Assembly (NCBI RefSeq): GCF_003206065.1
Contig: NZ_PZJQ01000003.1
Location: forward strand, 197,823-261,822
DNA: 64,000 nt
Source: Salinicola halimionae
GTDB taxonomy: Bacteria > Pseudomonadota > Gammaproteobacteria > Pseudomonadales > Halomonadaceae
Direction of reading: 5' to 3'
Positions 38,562-48,840 of the stretch are shown here, piece after piece. A model generated the notes under the pieces. The model was given only the letters and a program-made list of their open reading frames with translations. It did not search any database and was not told the origin of the DNA. Both the position numbers and the translations under genes were made by a program. Position 1 is the first letter of the stretch, and every line of letters begins with the position of its first letter.

Positions 38562-39917
38562 ATGAGCAATAATCCCGAAAAACTGCAGCCCCGGCTGGCA
38601 AAGCTTAACGAGGCCCTCGAAAGCGGTGCGCTGGATCAAGCGCGGCGCATGCTCAATCGCGGTCTGGCGCCGGTAGACGTTGCCCACCTGCTCGAATCGA
38701 CGCCGCCCAAGGAACGCGAGATCCTGTGGGGCTTGCTGGACCCTGATCTTCACGGCGATGTACTGCAGTATCTGGGCGACGACGTCCAGATCGAGTTCCT
38801 CAACCGCATGGATGCGGAGCAGCTGCTGACGGCTACTGAAGGTCTCGACGTCGACGATCTCGCCGACCTGCTTCAACAGCTCCCCAATACCGTCATCCAG
38901 GAAGTCCTTCAGTCGATGGAGGCGCAGGAGCGCCAGCGAGTCGAGGCCGTCCTCTCCTATCCCGAGGATACCGCCGGCGGCTTGATGAACCCGGACGCGA
39001 TCACGATCCGACCGGATATCACGCTGGACGTGGTGCTGCGCTATCTGCGCCGCCATGAGCGCCTGCCCGATGCCACGGACACCTTGCTGGTGGTCACGCG
39101 TCGCGACGAGCTGATCGGCATTCTGTCGCTGAATCGCCTGCTGGTATCGGATGTTTCGGTACTGGTGCGCGAGGTCATGGAGACCGACTTCCATGCGATC
39201 CAGGCCATCGCTTCGGACACCGACGTCGCCACCCTATTCCAGAAGCACGACCTGATTTCGGCACCGGTCGTCGGTATCGATGGCAAGCTGCTCGGCCGTA
39301 TCACCATCGATGACGTCGTCGACGTCATTCGCGAAGACGCCGAACACCAGGTCATGAGCATGGCCGGCCTCGACGAAGACGAGGATACTTTCGCCCCCGC
39401 ACTCAAGACGAGCCGCCGCCGTGCGTTCTGGCTAGGCATCAACCTGATAGCGGCAACCATCGTCTCCATCGCCATCGGCTTCTTCGAAGACACCATCCAA
39501 CAGATTGCCGCCCTCGCGGTCCTCATGCCGATCGTCTCCAGCATGGGCGGCATTGCTGGTTCTCAGACGCTGACCGTACTGATTCGGGGTATTGCACTGG
39601 GACACGTTTCCGGGGCCAATGTTCGTTGGCTGCTGGTGCGCGAGCTGCTCGTGGGCATGACCAATGGTCTGATCTGGGCGGTGGTCGTGGGAACGATGTC
39701 GGTGTTCCGCTTCGACGACATTCGACTGGGCGAGATCATCGCCATGGCGATGGTGATCAACCTGACCGTCGCGACTCTGGCGGGCACATTGATTCCAGTA
39801 CTGCTCAAGAAGCTGAAGATCGACCCGGCGCTTTCCGGCGGCGTCCTGCTGACCACCATCACCGATGTCGTGGGCTTCGTCGCCTTCCTGGGATTGGCAA
39901 CCGTATTTTATCTGTAA
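38562..39917 (+). CDS. mgtE: Magnesium transporter MgtE
   Basis: Magnesium-gated channel of the inner membrane. The cytosolic N domain (about residues 1-140, with the YPEDTAGGLMN motif), a CBS pair (about 140-265, VMETDFHAIQAIASDTDV and RITIDDVVDVI) and a five-helix pore domain (about 285-451) are in the expected order. The pore signature NLIAATIVSIAIG and MPIVSSMGGIAGSQTLTVLIRG is present. Length is 451 residues. It is not part of an obvious functional operon with its neighbours. Confidence 0.96.
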   Translation: MSNNPEKLQPRLAKLNEALESGALDQARRMLNRGLAPVDVAHLLESTPPKEREILWGLLDPDLHGDVLQYLGDDVQIEFLNRMDAEQLLTATEGLDVDDLADLLQQLPNTVIQEVLQSMEAQERQRVEAVLSYPEDTAGGLMNPDAITIRPDITLDVVLRYLRRHERLPDATDTLLVVTRRDELIGILSLNRLLVSDVSVLVREVMETDFHAIQAIASDTDVATLFQKHDLISAPVVGIDGKLLGRITIDDVVDVIREDAEHQVMSMAGLDEDEDTFAPALKTSRRRAFWLGINLIAATIVSIAIGFFEDTIQQIAALAVLMPIVSSMGGIAGSQTLTVLIRGIALGHVSGANVRWLLVRELLVGMTNGLIWAVVVGTMSVFRFDDIRLGEIIAMAMVINLTVATLAGTLIPVLLKKLKIDPALSGGVLLTTITDVVGFVAFLGLATVFYL

Positions 39918-39979
39918 CGATAGAAGATATTTTTTGGAGTGCCGGTGGCAACAACGAGCATGTCAGCCAGGAGCAGCAC

Positions 39980-40369
39980 ATGAATTTTCATACTCGCAAA
40001 TGGATCAAGCCCGAGGATCTCAACCCCAACGGATCTCTGTTCGGCGGCAGTCTGTTGCGCTGGATCGACGAAGAAGCGGCGATCTACGCCATCATCCAGT
40101 TGGGTAACGCCCAGGTGGTGACCAAGTACATCTCCGAGATCAACTTTGTCTCCAGCGCCCGCCAGGGCGACATCATCGAGCTCGGCATCACCGCCACGCA
40201 TTTCGGCACCAGTTCGATCACGCTGGAGTGTCACGTTCGCAACAAGATCACGCGCAAGAGCATTCTGACGATCGACAAGATGGTCTTCGTCAATCTGGGC
40301 GAGGATGGGACCCCGGCAGCCCATGGGCGCACCGAGATCACCTATATCAAGGACCGACTCGACGGCTGA
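39980..40369 (+). CDS. Acyl-CoA thioesterase, hotdog fold (YciA-like)
   Basis: Predicted acyl-CoA hydrolase. The 129 residues contain the hotdog core with NPNGSLFGGSLLRWIDEEAA, where the Asn/Asp and Gly pattern matches the YciA/BACH family, and SEINFVSSARQGDIIEL. The ATG at 39980 follows CAGGAG by 8 bases; the frame upstream to 39626 lies in mgtE. The substrate chain length cannot be told from sequence. It converges on pmbA. Confidence 0.85.
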   Translation: MNFHTRKWIKPEDLNPNGSLFGGSLLRWIDEEAAIYAIIQLGNAQVVTKYISEINFVSSARQGDIIELGITATHFGTSSITLECHVRNKITRKSILTIDKMVFVNLGEDGTPAAHGRTEITYIKDRLDG

Positions 40370-40397
40370 GGTGGTTCACAGCCTTAGCCGTGTGACC

Positions 40398-41738
40398 CTA
40401 TTGCCCCGCGATGGTCATCGAGTCCAGCAGCCAGCTGCCGGTCTGGATGCTGCCCCTTCGATCGATGTCGTCACCGATGCCTTGCAGCCCGGCAAACATC
40501 TCGCGCAGGTTGCCCGCCACCGTGAACTCCTCGACCGGATGAGAAATCCGACCGTTCTCGATCCAGAAGCCCGCCGCCCCGCGCGAATAGTCACCGGTCA
40601 CCGGATTAAGGCCCTGCCCCATCATCTCGGTGACCAGAATACCCGTACCCATCTGCTGCATCAGGCTCTCCAGCGACGTCGTCGGCGCCTGAATGCGCAC
40701 GTTACGCGCACCACCAGCGTTGCCGGTAGTCTGCAACCCCAGCCGGCGGGCACTGTAGGCCGACAACATGTAGCTCGCCAGCTTGCCGCGATCAATGAAA
40801 ACGTTGTCGCGGGTCGCTACGCCATCGCCGTCGAACGCCGCGCTCGCCATGCCTCCGATCTCGCGCGGATGCTCGCTCAGCGAAAACCATTCGGGGAACA
40901 ACGTCTCGCCCAGTTGATCACAGAGAAACGAGGATTCCCTGTAAAGGGCGCCACCAGCGATGCTGTTGAGCAGATTGCCGACCAGACTGCGCGCCATGTC
41001 CGGTGCCAGCAGTACCGGCAGCCGACCGGTCTTCGGCCGCTGACCACCCAATCGGCGCAACGTCCGTTCGGCCGCGCTGACGCCCACTGATTCCGGGCTG
41101 GCCAGATCACCGGCCTTGCGCGCGGTGGTGAAATCATGATCGCGCTGCATACCATCGCCACTGCCGCCGATCAACAGGCAGGAGAGTGAGTGTCGTGTAC
41201 CCCGCTTGCTACCCAGGAACCCATGGCTGTTGGCATACACCGTGACGACCTCGGAGGAGGACAAACTCGCCCCCTCGGAGTTGGTGATCCCGGTCCGCTC
41301 GCGCCCGGCATTTTCGCAACGCAGCGCCAGCTCGATCGCCTCGTCGGTGCTCAGCGCCCAGGGATGATGCAGCCCCAGATCCGGCAAGTCGGTTGCCATG
41401 AGCTCGGCCTCCGCAAGCCCTGAGGCCGGATCTTCCCCCGTGTAACGTGCAATCGAGATCGCCTTCTCGACGACCGCGCGAAGGGACGCATCGCTGGCGT
41501 CCGACGACGACGCATTACCCTTGCGATTGCCGACGTAAACGGTGACCGCGATACCCTGATCGCGAGACAGCTCCACGGTTTCGGTCTCGCCGAGACGTAC
41601 GCTCACACCCAGTCCCTGATCGACGCTGGCGCCGACCTCACAGGCATCCGCTCCCATCTGTCTCGCGAGGTCCAGCGCCATGCTGGCGCGTTCCTCGAGA
41701 CGCGACTGCTGCGACTCGGCATTGAAGGCTTGGCTCAT
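40398..41738 (-). CDS. pmbA: TldD/PmbA family metalloprotease subunit PmbA (TldE)
   Basis: Partner of TldD in the heterodimeric TldD/E peptidase, which degrades unstructured peptides and matures microcin B17 and CcdA in E. coli. It is 446 residues long with GITNSEGASLSSSEVVTVYANS in the N-terminal part and the C-terminal barrel ending in EFTVAGNLREMFAGLQGIGDD. It lacks the HExxxH metal motif, as expected for the TldE subunit. It is divergent from darP, with tldD converging on the far side. Confidence 0.95.
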   Translation of the reverse strand: MSQAFNAESQQSRLEERASMALDLARQMGADACEVGASVDQGLGVSVRLGETETVELSRDQGIAVTVYVGNRKGNASSSDASDASLRAVVEKAISIARYTGEDPASGLAEAELMATDLPDLGLHHPWALSTDEAIELALRCENAGRERTGITNSEGASLSSSEVVTVYANSHGFLGSKRGTRHSLSCLLIGGSGDGMQRDHDFTTARKAGDLASPESVGVSAAERTLRRLGGQRPKTGRLPVLLAPDMARSLVGNLLNSIAGGALYRESSFLCDQLGETLFPEWFSLSEHPREIGGMASAAFDGDGVATRDNVFIDRGKLASYMLSAYSARRLGLQTTGNAGGARNVRIQAPTTSLESLMQQMGTGILVTEMMGQGLNPVTGDYSRGAAGFWIENGRISHPVEEFTVAGNLREMFAGLQGIGDDIDRRGSIQTGSWLLDSMTIAGQ

Positions 41739-41917
41739 CTCAAACTCCTGATTCGTAAACTCGGATCATAGACACGACAGTAAAAAACCTAAAAAACGGG
41801 ATTAGACAGCTGCAGTCATTCCACCGGCTTCGGTCAAGGAGACTTCGTCACCGACGCCATACGCACTGATTCGCGCACCAAACGGGCAACAGGCGTGGGC
41901 GAGTCGAATCACGCTGA

Positions 41918-41923
41918 TATACT
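41918..41923 (+). promoter_or_regulatory. Candidate extended -10 box of darP
   Basis: TATACT preceded by TGA (extended -10 form) about 32 bases before the darP ATG at 41955. It lies downstream of the in-frame ATG at 41895, supporting the later start. Confidence 0.45.
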
Positions 41924-41954
41924 GCAGCCCTCATTTATCGCTTGGGTCAAAAAC

Positions 41955-42470
41955 ATGGGTAAAAAATCGGATAACGACACGACCTTCGAGGACGAAGCGA
42001 CACCCAGCAGAAGCCAGCTCAAACGCGAAATGCAGGAACTGCAGGCACTGGGCGAACGCATCATTGCGCTGGACCCCGCCGTCCGCGCCCGGCTACCCCT
42101 TTCCGATGACATGCGCGAGGCCGTCGAGGAAACCGGACGCGTCCGCTCCCACGAAGGCCGGCGCCGCCACATGCAATATGTGGGTAAGGTAATGCGCAAG
42201 GAGGACCGGGACGCGATCCGAGACGCCTTCGAAGAGATCGACAATGAACACGTGCAGCGCAATGCCGCTTTCCATCGGCTCGAACACGAGCGCGATCGGT
42301 TGATCGATGACGACGAAGCGCTAGAGCCGTTCATCGAAGCGCATCCGCAGGTCGATCGCCAGGCCCTGCGCCAGCTGATCCGCAACGCCCGTCGCGAAAA
42401 AGAGCGAGGCAAACCGCCCGCCAGCTCGCGCAAGCTGTTCCAGTTGATCAGAGACACTGCCGGACTTTAA
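41955..42470 (+). CDS. darP: Dual-action ribosomal maturation protein DarP (YjgA)
   Basis: 50S assembly factor of the DUF615 family that acts late in large-subunit maturation. The 171 residues are almost entirely helical and charged, with SRSQLKREMQELQALGERI, SHEGRRRHMQYVGKVMR and PPASSRKLFQLIR matching the family. The ATG at 41955 (MGKKSDND) is downstream of a candidate promoter; the ATG at 41895 is not supported. It lies between pmbA and tldD as in Pseudomonas. Confidence 0.94.
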   Translation: MGKKSDNDTTFEDEATPSRSQLKREMQELQALGERIIALDPAVRARLPLSDDMREAVEETGRVRSHEGRRRHMQYVGKVMRKEDRDAIRDAFEEIDNEHVQRNAAFHRLEHERDRLIDDDEALEPFIEAHPQVDRQALRQLIRNARREKERGKPPASSRKLFQLIRDTAGL

Positions 42471-42551
42471 TCTCGAGACCCGACGTGGCCGAGCAACACG
42501 TAAGCGAACCGGTGGTCAGCAACGCGTGGGCGAAGCGCGGGCCCGTCGGTA

Positions 42552-44015
42552 TCAGGACGCCGTCCCGCCGACAGTAATCTCGTCGAGCTTCAGCGTCGGC
42601 TGGCCCACGCCCACCGGAACGCCCTGACCTTCCTTGCCGCAGACGCCGATGCCGCTGTCCAGCGCCATATCGTTGCCGATCATCGAGATATGCGACATCG
42701 CCTCGGGGCCGTTGCCGATCAGCGTGGCGCCCTTGACCGGCGCCGTGATCCTGCCATCCTCGATCAGATACGCTTCGGATGCCGAGAACACGAACTTGCC
42801 CGAGGTGATGTCCACTTGGCCACCGCCGAAGCTGACCGCATAAATCCCTTTCTTGACGCTCCTGACGATCTCTTCCGGGTCATCCTTGCCCGCCAGCATC
42901 AAAGTATTGGTCATGCGTGGCATGGTGACGTGGGCATAGGATTCACGCCGCGCGTTACCGGTGGGCTTCATGCCCATCAGTCGTGCATTGAGCTTGTCCT
43001 GCATGTAGCCGGTGAGAATACCGTCCTCGATCAGTGGCGTGCATTGCCCCGGCGTTCCCTCGTCATCGATGCTGAGCGACCCTCGACAATCGCTGAGCGT
43101 GGCGTCGTCGACGACCGTGACGCCCTTGGCGGCCACCTGCTCACCCATCCGACCGGCAAAGGAAGAGCTGCCCTTGCGATTGAAATCTCCTTCGAGGCCG
43201 TGGCCCACGGCCTCGTGCAGCAGAATGCCCGGCCAACCGTTGGCCAGTACCACCGGCATCTGCCCTGCCGGGGCAGAGACCGCGTCCAGATTCACCAACG
43301 CCTGACGCACCGCTTCTCTGGCGTAGGTATCGGCGACGTTTTCGTCGCGTAGCCGTTCCATCGCATAGCGACCGCCGCCACCGGCACTGCCGCGTTCACG
43401 ACGCCCTTCTTTGGCCACGATCACGTTGACGTTGAAGCGTACCAGCGGACGAATATCCGCCGCGAGCGTACCGTCGCTGGCACACACCAGCACCACCTCG
43501 TGCACGCCGGTCAACGAGGCGCTGACCTGGATCACCGAGGGATCAGCAGCCCGTGCCACGCGATCCGCCTGCTTGAGCATGGCGATCTTGTCTTCGGCAC
43601 TCAATCCGCTCAGCGGATCGATACCTTGGTAGCGAGACGTCGCCGTCGCAAGCTGGATCGGCGACGGTTTACGCCGGTCACCACTTCGGGCGATGCCGGA
43701 AGCCGTACGCCCGGTGTCCAGCAACGCATCCTGGCTGATCTGGCTGGAGTAGGCGAAACCGGTCTTCTCGCCGGAGAGCGAGCGCACGCCAACTCCGCCA
43801 TCGATGCTGTAACTGGCGTCCTTGACTTCGCCATCCTCCAGCACCCACATCTCGTGCCAAGTGCGCTGGAAAAAGAGATCGGCGTAGTCGATGCCAACGC
43901 CCATGGCGTGGCCCAGGCCGACATCCAGCGATGCCACGTCGAGCCCCCCGGGGGCCAGCAGCAGCGCCGATGCCTGCTTGAGAGTGTCATCACTCATCGT
44001 TTCAATAGAATCCAT
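42552..44015 (-). CDS. tldD: Metalloprotease TldD
   Basis: Catalytic subunit of the TldD/E peptidase. The zinc-binding HExxxH is present as [11 protein letters not shown] near residue 268, and the conserved [19 protein letters not shown] lies at the C-terminal end. Length is 487 residues from the first ATG at 44015; an ATG at 43997 (MSDDTLKQ) would give 481 and is a reasonable alternative. In many relatives a nit hydrolase gene precedes tldD, but here a small unknown gene occupies that place. Confidence 0.96.
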   Translation of the reverse strand: MDSIETMSDDTLKQASALLLAPGGLDVASLDVGLGHAMGVGIDYADLFFQRTWHEMWVLEDGEVKDASYSIDGGVGVRSLSGEKTGFAYSSQISQDALLDTGRTASGIARSGDRRKPSPIQLATATSRYQGIDPLSGLSAEDKIAMLKQADRVARAADPSVIQVSASLTGVHEVVLVCASDGTLAADIRPLVRFNVNVIVAKEGRRERGSAGGGGRYAMERLRDENVADTYAREAVRQALVNLDAVSAPAGQMPVVLANGWPGILLHEAVGHGLEGDFNRKGSSSFAGRMGEQVAAKGVTVVDDATLSDCRGSLSIDDEGTPGQCTPLIEDGILTGYMQDKLNARLMGMKPTGNARRESYAHVTMPRMTNTLMLAGKDDPEEIVRSVKKGIYAVSFGGGQVDITSGKFVFSASEAYLIEDGRITAPVKGATLIGNGPEAMSHISMIGNDMALDSGIGVCGKEGQGVPVGVGQPTLKLDEITVGGTAS

Positions 44016-44320
44016 ACCGTTCTAATTTCCTTAGCTTTTTAGTGCGGATACCGGCCTATCCAGCCCTTGGCGAACACCAGTCGGGGCTGCTGAGGCATCA
44101 TCGCACCAGACTGACGATAGATGGTGCCAGCGTACCCCAAACGCAAGGGGTACGGACAGAACGGGACCATCGAGAGATGAGAATCGAGGCACCACGCCCT
44201 GGGCATTGTCCTCGCCAGAACACAATCTCTGGTTCAAAAATGCTGACACAAAAAAGCCCGCCATTGAGCGGGCCAAAAAATAGAACCGGAATGACTCACC
44301 AAAAAATGACCGGATAAATA
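44016..44320. other. Intergenic region between tldD and the 84-residue gene
   Basis: About 305 bases without a gene. It holds a perfect 7-bp hairpin, GTACCCC (44132-44138) and GGGGTAC (44147-44153) with an 8-base loop and no T-run, and near the right end the terminator of the small gene. The remainder should include the tldD promoter, but no convincing boxes were found. Confidence 0.5.
44251..44280 (-). terminator. Rho-independent terminator of the 84-residue gene
   Basis: GCCCGC (44256-44261) pairs with GCGGGC (44268-44273) around a 6-base loop, flanked by A-runs on the plus strand. On the minus strand the stem is followed by six T. It lies about 40 bases after the small gene's stop. Confidence 0.75.
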
Positions 44321-44575
44321 CTATTCCTTCATATCCTCAACGATGGCTTTGATTTTGCTTTCGGCTTCTACCTCGTCATCCTCTTCTTTCAGAATATAGT
44401 GAAGACGAATCGTGGAATGCTCTTCAGTCTTACCCGATTCCGCTGTCGATGACGATGACGATGACGATATTCCGCCAATATGCGCATGAACGCCTAACTC
44501 TTCCTGAATACGACTAACGACCTTCTCGGCATCGATCTTGGTATCTTCGATCGTGAAACTGTGGGTATTCGCCAT
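44321..44575 (-). CDS. Hypothetical 84-residue acidic protein with a poly-serine tract
   Basis: Not recognised. It has a plausible ribosome-binding site (AAGGTGA) about 9 bases before the ATG and its own terminator, so it appears to be a real single gene. The product is soluble and acidic. An N-terminal part (FTIEDTKIDAEKVVSRIQEELGV, read in parts) looks like a strand-helix unit, a tract of seven Ser lies at about residues 37-43, and the C-terminus is Glu/Lys-rich and helical. The Ser tract is encoded by an alternating TCA/TCG hexamer repeat. Its base composition is lower in G+C than yhdP and tldD, and it occupies the slot of the nit hydrolase gene in relatives, suggesting later arrival. Confidence 0.7.
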   Translation of the reverse strand: MANTHSFTIEDTKIDAEKVVSRIQEELGVHAHIGGISSSSSSSTAESGKTEEHSTIRLHYILKEEDDEVEAESKIKAIVEDMKE

Positions 44576-44867
44576 GGCACGCTCACCTTATCCGGTGTTG
44601 AGAATTCTCGCTTTCACAGTCATTCTTTCACAATCCAACATAGGACATGGGTCCGAACCTGTCATCTCTGGTCAGACATCGGTTTAGGCAGTTGGAAAAA
44701 TGAAATCGAATGACGGACGTCACTCGCCGTTTTTCCATGGATATCACTCAAAAACAAGGCTCTCAAAAGCGAAGCTCTCGATAGAAAAGCCCCCGAAGAG
44801 TTGTCTACCCGTCCATTAGTCGTAAAGCGCCACCCAGAAAAGAATCACATATTTTTGACTCATGACT

Positions 44868-47800
44868 TCATTGGGCACTTTCCAGGTTGATGCTCGGCGA
44901 TGACCAGGGGCCCTCGATGCGGTAGTAGATCTGGGTGGCACTATCCAGCCAACGCCCGAATAGTTGATCGAATACGAACAGGCCGATACCGACCTGCGGT
45001 GCGCCGACCATGACCGCCACCAGCGGAAGATTCTGGCTCACCGGGACGGTGATCCCGAGGCGTTGATCCATTGTCTGACGATTGAGATCGACGCTACCGG
45101 CGAGCGTAAACCGCGTCGCGGTACCGTCGATCACGATCGGGCCATCGGTCTGAAGTCGACCGTTGTACAGGGTAGCGCTGCCGTCGAGCCGATTGAAGGA
45201 CGTACCACCGCTGGTGACGTCGGAAAAATCCAGCTGCAGGCGACGCAGAATATTATCCAGATTGAAGAGTCCCACCAGCTTGGCACCGGAGGAGTGGATC
45301 TGTCGAAGTCGACCATTTTCCATCGTCGCCTGAACTCGCCCAGACGATAGTGGCAGCGCGAATTGCCATGGTGCTCCCGGCCAGGATAGCTGCAGATCAG
45401 CCTTGGCGTTTTCGCTGGTGATCGGCACCTGTTGATCCATTACGCGAAACGCGCTGCCCACGTCACCGCCGCTGGCATGCAGCCGTACCCGGCTCAGGCT
45501 CGCATCTCCGGCAGCTTCCCACTCCAGCGACCCCGCCAGATTCAATTCGCCCAACGACAGAGTCAGCGGATCGACGCTGAGACGCCGATCGTCGGCTTTC
45601 CAGGTCGCTTCCAGCGGACCGAAGCGCTGCCCCTGGCGTTCGAACTCGGCGACACGCACGTGCCCTGCCGGAACTTCGGCGAGTCCCGAGGGCATCGCGA
45701 TCGGATGGGGCGCGATCTCGATTTCGTCCATCAGATTCGCAGCCTGGCTCTCGTCGCCGCCGTTTTCCTTGGGTGTCAGCGCATCGAGATTGAGACGCTG
45801 CAGGTCGACATCGATGGGTTGAGCGGCGCGCGGCTGCCAGCTCGCCTCGCCGGCGGCGATTTCACCATCGAGAGAGAGGCGCCAGCCGCTCGAGAGCGGT
45901 GCGGCATCGGCCTGCAACCCTCCCAGACAGCGTCCGTCGACCAGAATGCAGGGCGTCGATAGCGCTACCCGTTTGAGCCCGCCGCCGTCTTTTACCGGCT
46001 GAGCGTCTGGGTCACCGACTTCGTCCTCGAGCGTGGTTTCGACACCGCTTCGAGACGACGAGGTCTCATCGCTGGCCTTGAGCTCGGTCAGCGCCTGGAC
46101 CCAGCGCTGCGTATCCACTCGATTCGGGCGCCACAGCACGTACCAACCGGATTCGCTGGGCCAAGCCGCCTGATCCCCCGGCCACCCCTCCAGCCAGACC
46201 TGCCCCTGAACCTGGTCTTCGAGCGTGCGCCAACGCGCACGCCCCCAACTGCCCAAGGTGACCTTGCCGGTGCCGGCAGCGATGTCGGCGTCTATCGCCA
46301 GCGACTCCTTGTCATCGGGGGTCTTTCCAAATGGTGGCGGCAGCGCGATACCCAGACTTTGCAGATCGCTGTGTAGCGTCAGGCTGGCATTATTTTCGGC
46401 GTCAAACGCCAGACGCGCCTGATAGGGAAAGAAACCACTCAGCAGCCCGCCAACGCGAGACGCGCCAGCCCAGTCGAGCAGCCCACGCCCCAAGGCTCGG
46501 CCCTCGAAAGAGATACCGCTGGCAGCGGCTTTATCGCCGCCGATATTGAAGTGTGCCGACGCCGGCCCCTCGAAGACACGTGCGCCCAGGTCACCCGTGA
46601 CATAGTCCTCGCCGTTCTTGCGTCGATAGCGCAAATCGCCGTTGACGCCGCCAAGGGTCAGCTTGAGCTCGGGAAATGTAAGCGATTGCGCATCGATCTG
46701 CCCCTGAACATCGACCTCCATGGCGGTCTCGATATCGCTGCCCTCGTCCATCGGTATCGCGATATGAAGCTTGGCGCCGACCTCGCCTTCGCTCTTCCAG
46801 AGACCGAACGTATCGCTCAACGAATCCAGCGGCGCATGAGCGAGAAAATCGAGTACGCCAGCGGTGCTGCCATCGACATCGCCGTTGATCGTCAGCTGTT
46901 TGTCGGCCAGTTTGACGGTGGCGCTTCGCGTCGTCAGGCCATGGCTGGTGGCATGAGCGATATCGGCATCCAGGTTCATATTGTTCATCTGCAGATGACC
47001 GTAGACCCGCTCCAGCGCCGGCCAGTCCGGATCGTACTGCAGTCGTCCATCAGCGACATCCAGCGACAGCGTGAAGTAATCCTCCGGATTGACGAACATC
47101 TCGCCTTCCGGTGCCTCCTTATCACTCAGCGTGACCGACAGCCCCAGCCGGCCCTGTTTGACGATGCCGCCGATGTCGCCGCTGAACCAGTCGCGCAGCT
47201 GTTCATCGTCGATCACCCGTGTGGGCAGCCAGGAGAGCACGCGGGAATTACGCGCATCCGCATTGGCAAAATCGAGATCGAGCATGAAGGTCCCGGGCTT
47301 GTCCTGGGCATCGTAGAGCGTCAGTCCGAATCGCCCTTCGGCGCTGGCACCGCGCCAACCCGCGTTCAGGTTCTTACCGCTGATCACCGCGCCCTTCTGG
47401 GTCAGCTCGAAGTCGATCTCACCACTGGCGTGGGAAAGAGCCAGCGGTTCAGCATAGACGGAGGGGATCGAAAATCGGGCTCCCTCGTCGCCCACGAACG
47501 AAACCGTTCCTCCGTGCCCCTGATAGACGACCCAAGCGTCGGCTGGGCCGCCGCCTGGAATTTCATTCCAGGCCGTCAGAGAAGCCCCTTCCAGGGCGCT
47601 TTGCGCGTACCACTCTCCTCGATCCTGCCCCACCTCCAGCCCGGCCACGTGGCCTCGGGGGTCGAGTTGGATCAAGGTCTGAGAAAGTTCGAACGGTAGT
47701 GGCAGGTAACGCAGGTAATCGGTCACACCAGCCAGATCGAACGGCGCGCTGCGCAGCCACCAGCCTTGATCGGTCGATTGCGCCTGCAACTGTTGCGGCC

Positions 47801-48836
47801 AATCGATCACCGCCAGCCCGGAATGAGACAGTCGCAGCTTGTTCAGCCAAGCCTGCCACTGGCCATCGTCGTCTCGTTGCACGCCCGCGTCGAAGCCCAA
47901 TTGCTCGAGCGTTTCGGAGATCTCGTTGCGACTGTCAATCACCCGCAGGTGCGGCACGTCCGCGGACAGGTGACCGTTGCTCAGCCCGCCATCGTTCCAC
48001 TCACCTGCCAACGAGACCTGTCCATCGACCTGTCCCAACGCCTTGGACAACCCCGAGCTCAACGCTGCCAGAGCCGGCGAAAGCGCCGTCAGATCGAATT
48101 CGCCAGCGAAACGGGCGTCGGGGTGACGCCCGCGACTGCCGGCCTCGGCGGGTGCATTGTTATCGTGGCTACCGCTCTCGATCGTCAAATGTAGCTGCCC
48201 GGCGCTTGCGTCCGCGGCGGTCAACGTCGCCTGGATCGAGGCCTGGCCGCCTCGACTGGCCAGCGTCAGCTGCGACAGGGAAACCTGCGCTCGATCTTGC
48301 TGGCCATGCAGTACCAGCGTGACATCCTCGAGCTGCGCCTGCTGGCGTATCAGCGTTCGCAGCCAGGCATCGACATCGAGTGGGGATTGCGACGAATTCG
48401 GGTCATCACGCCCTCCGAACCAGCGACTGCCCGCGCCGTCCGGCCAGCCCCAACGGCCATCGGCGGCCTGGTAAAGGTGCAGCGTCATGCCATCGACCTG
48501 GCCGCCACGAATCACGGGGGTGCCGAGCCGCCAGCTTGCCAATGTTTCGAGGCGTCCCGCTGCATGGTCGAGCTGGAACAGCGGCTGGCCTTCGCGGCTA
48601 TCGAGCCGGAAGTCGTCCAGCGTCAGGCGTGGATTGCCGTGATCCAGTCCGAGGGCAACATGGCCGAGCTCAGCGACCGCGTCCAGCCGATCTTCAAGCG
48701 TCGATACCAGCCAAGGGCTTAGCCGGTCGATCTGCCAAGCGGCAAGTCGCACCCCGCTCGACACAACGGCGACAATGATGGCAACGAGGGCGACCAGCGT
48801 CAGCAGCCAGCGCCAAGTGATATGGAGGCGACTCAT
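44868..48836 (-). CDS. yhdP: YhdP family AsmA-like phospholipid transport protein
   Basis: Very large inner-membrane anchored protein of the AsmA/YhdP family that spans the periplasm and, with TamB and YdbH in E. coli, moves phospholipid to the outer membrane. One membrane segment lies at about residues 11-32, followed by some 1290 residues of mainly beta repeats forming the predicted hydrophobic groove, with the DUF3971 and AsmA-like C-terminal regions (AKLVGLFNLDNILRRLQLDFSDV). At 1322 residues it is near the family norm. It starts 4 bases after the rng stop, the conserved rng-yhdP arrangement. Confidence 0.93.
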   Translation of the reverse strand: MSRLHITWRWLLTLVALVAIIVAVVSSGVRLAAWQIDRLSPWLVSTLEDRLDAVAELGHVALGLDHGNPRLTLDDFRLDSREGQPLFQLDHAAGRLETLASWRLGTPVIRGGQVDGMTLHLYQAADGRWGWPDGAGSRWFGGRDDPNSSQSPLDVDAWLRTLIRQQAQLEDVTLVLHGQQDRAQVSLSQLTLASRGGQASIQATLTAADASAGQLHLTIESGSHDNNAPAEAGSRGRHPDARFAGEFDLTALSPALAALSSGLSKALGQVDGQVSLAGEWNDGGLSNGHLSADVPHLRVIDSRNEISETLEQLGFDAGVQRDDDGQWQAWLNKLRLSHSGLAVIDWPQQLQAQSTDQGWWLRSAPFDLAGVTDYLRYLPLPFELSQTLIQLDPRGHVAGLEVGQDRGEWYAQSALEGASLTAWNEIPGGGPADAWVVYQGHGGTVSFVGDEGARFSIPSVYAEPLALSHASGEIDFELTQKGAVISGKNLNAGWRGASAEGRFGLTLYDAQDKPGTFMLDLDFANADARNSRVLSWLPTRVIDDEQLRDWFSGDIGGIVKQGRLGLSVTLSDKEAPEGEMFVNPEDYFTLSLDVADGRLQYDPDWPALERVYGHLQMNNMNLDADIAHATSHGLTTRSATVKLADKQLTINGDVDGSTAGVLDFLAHAPLDSLSDTFGLWKSEGEVGAKLHIAIPMDEGSDIETAMEVDVQGQIDAQSLTFPELKLTLGGVNGDLRYRRKNGEDYVTGDLGARVFEGPASAHFNIGGDKAAASGISFEGRALGRGLLDWAGASRVGGLLSGFFPYQARLAFDAENNASLTLHSDLQSLGIALPPPFGKTPDDKESLAIDADIAAGTGKVTLGSWGRARWRTLEDQVQGQVWLEGWPGDQAAWPSESGWYVLWRPNRVDTQRWVQALTELKASDETSSSRSGVETTLEDEVGDPDAQPVKDGGGLKRVALSTPCILVDGRCLGGLQADAAPLSSGWRLSLDGEIAAGEASWQPRAAQPIDVDLQRLNLDALTPKENGGDESQAANLMDEIEIAPHPIAMPSGLAEVPAGHVRVAEFERQGQRFGPLEATWKADDRRLSVDPLTLSLGELNLAGSLEWEAAGDASLSRVRLHASGGDVGSAFRVMDQQVPITSENAKADLQLSWPGAPWQFALPLSSGRVQATMENGRLRQIHSSGAKLVGLFNLDNILRRLQLDFSDVTSGGTSFNRLDGSATLYNGRLQTDGPIVIDGTATRFTLAGSVDLNRQTMDQRLGITVPVSQNLPLVAVMVGAPQVGIGLFVFDQLFGRWLDSATQIYYRIEGPWSSPSINLESAQ

Positions 48837-48840
48837 CGGC

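Noticed and set aside
46551..47699. 382-codon plus-strand open frame opposite yhdP
   Set aside because: Antisense to the intact yhdP frame, no domain, no ribosome-binding site.
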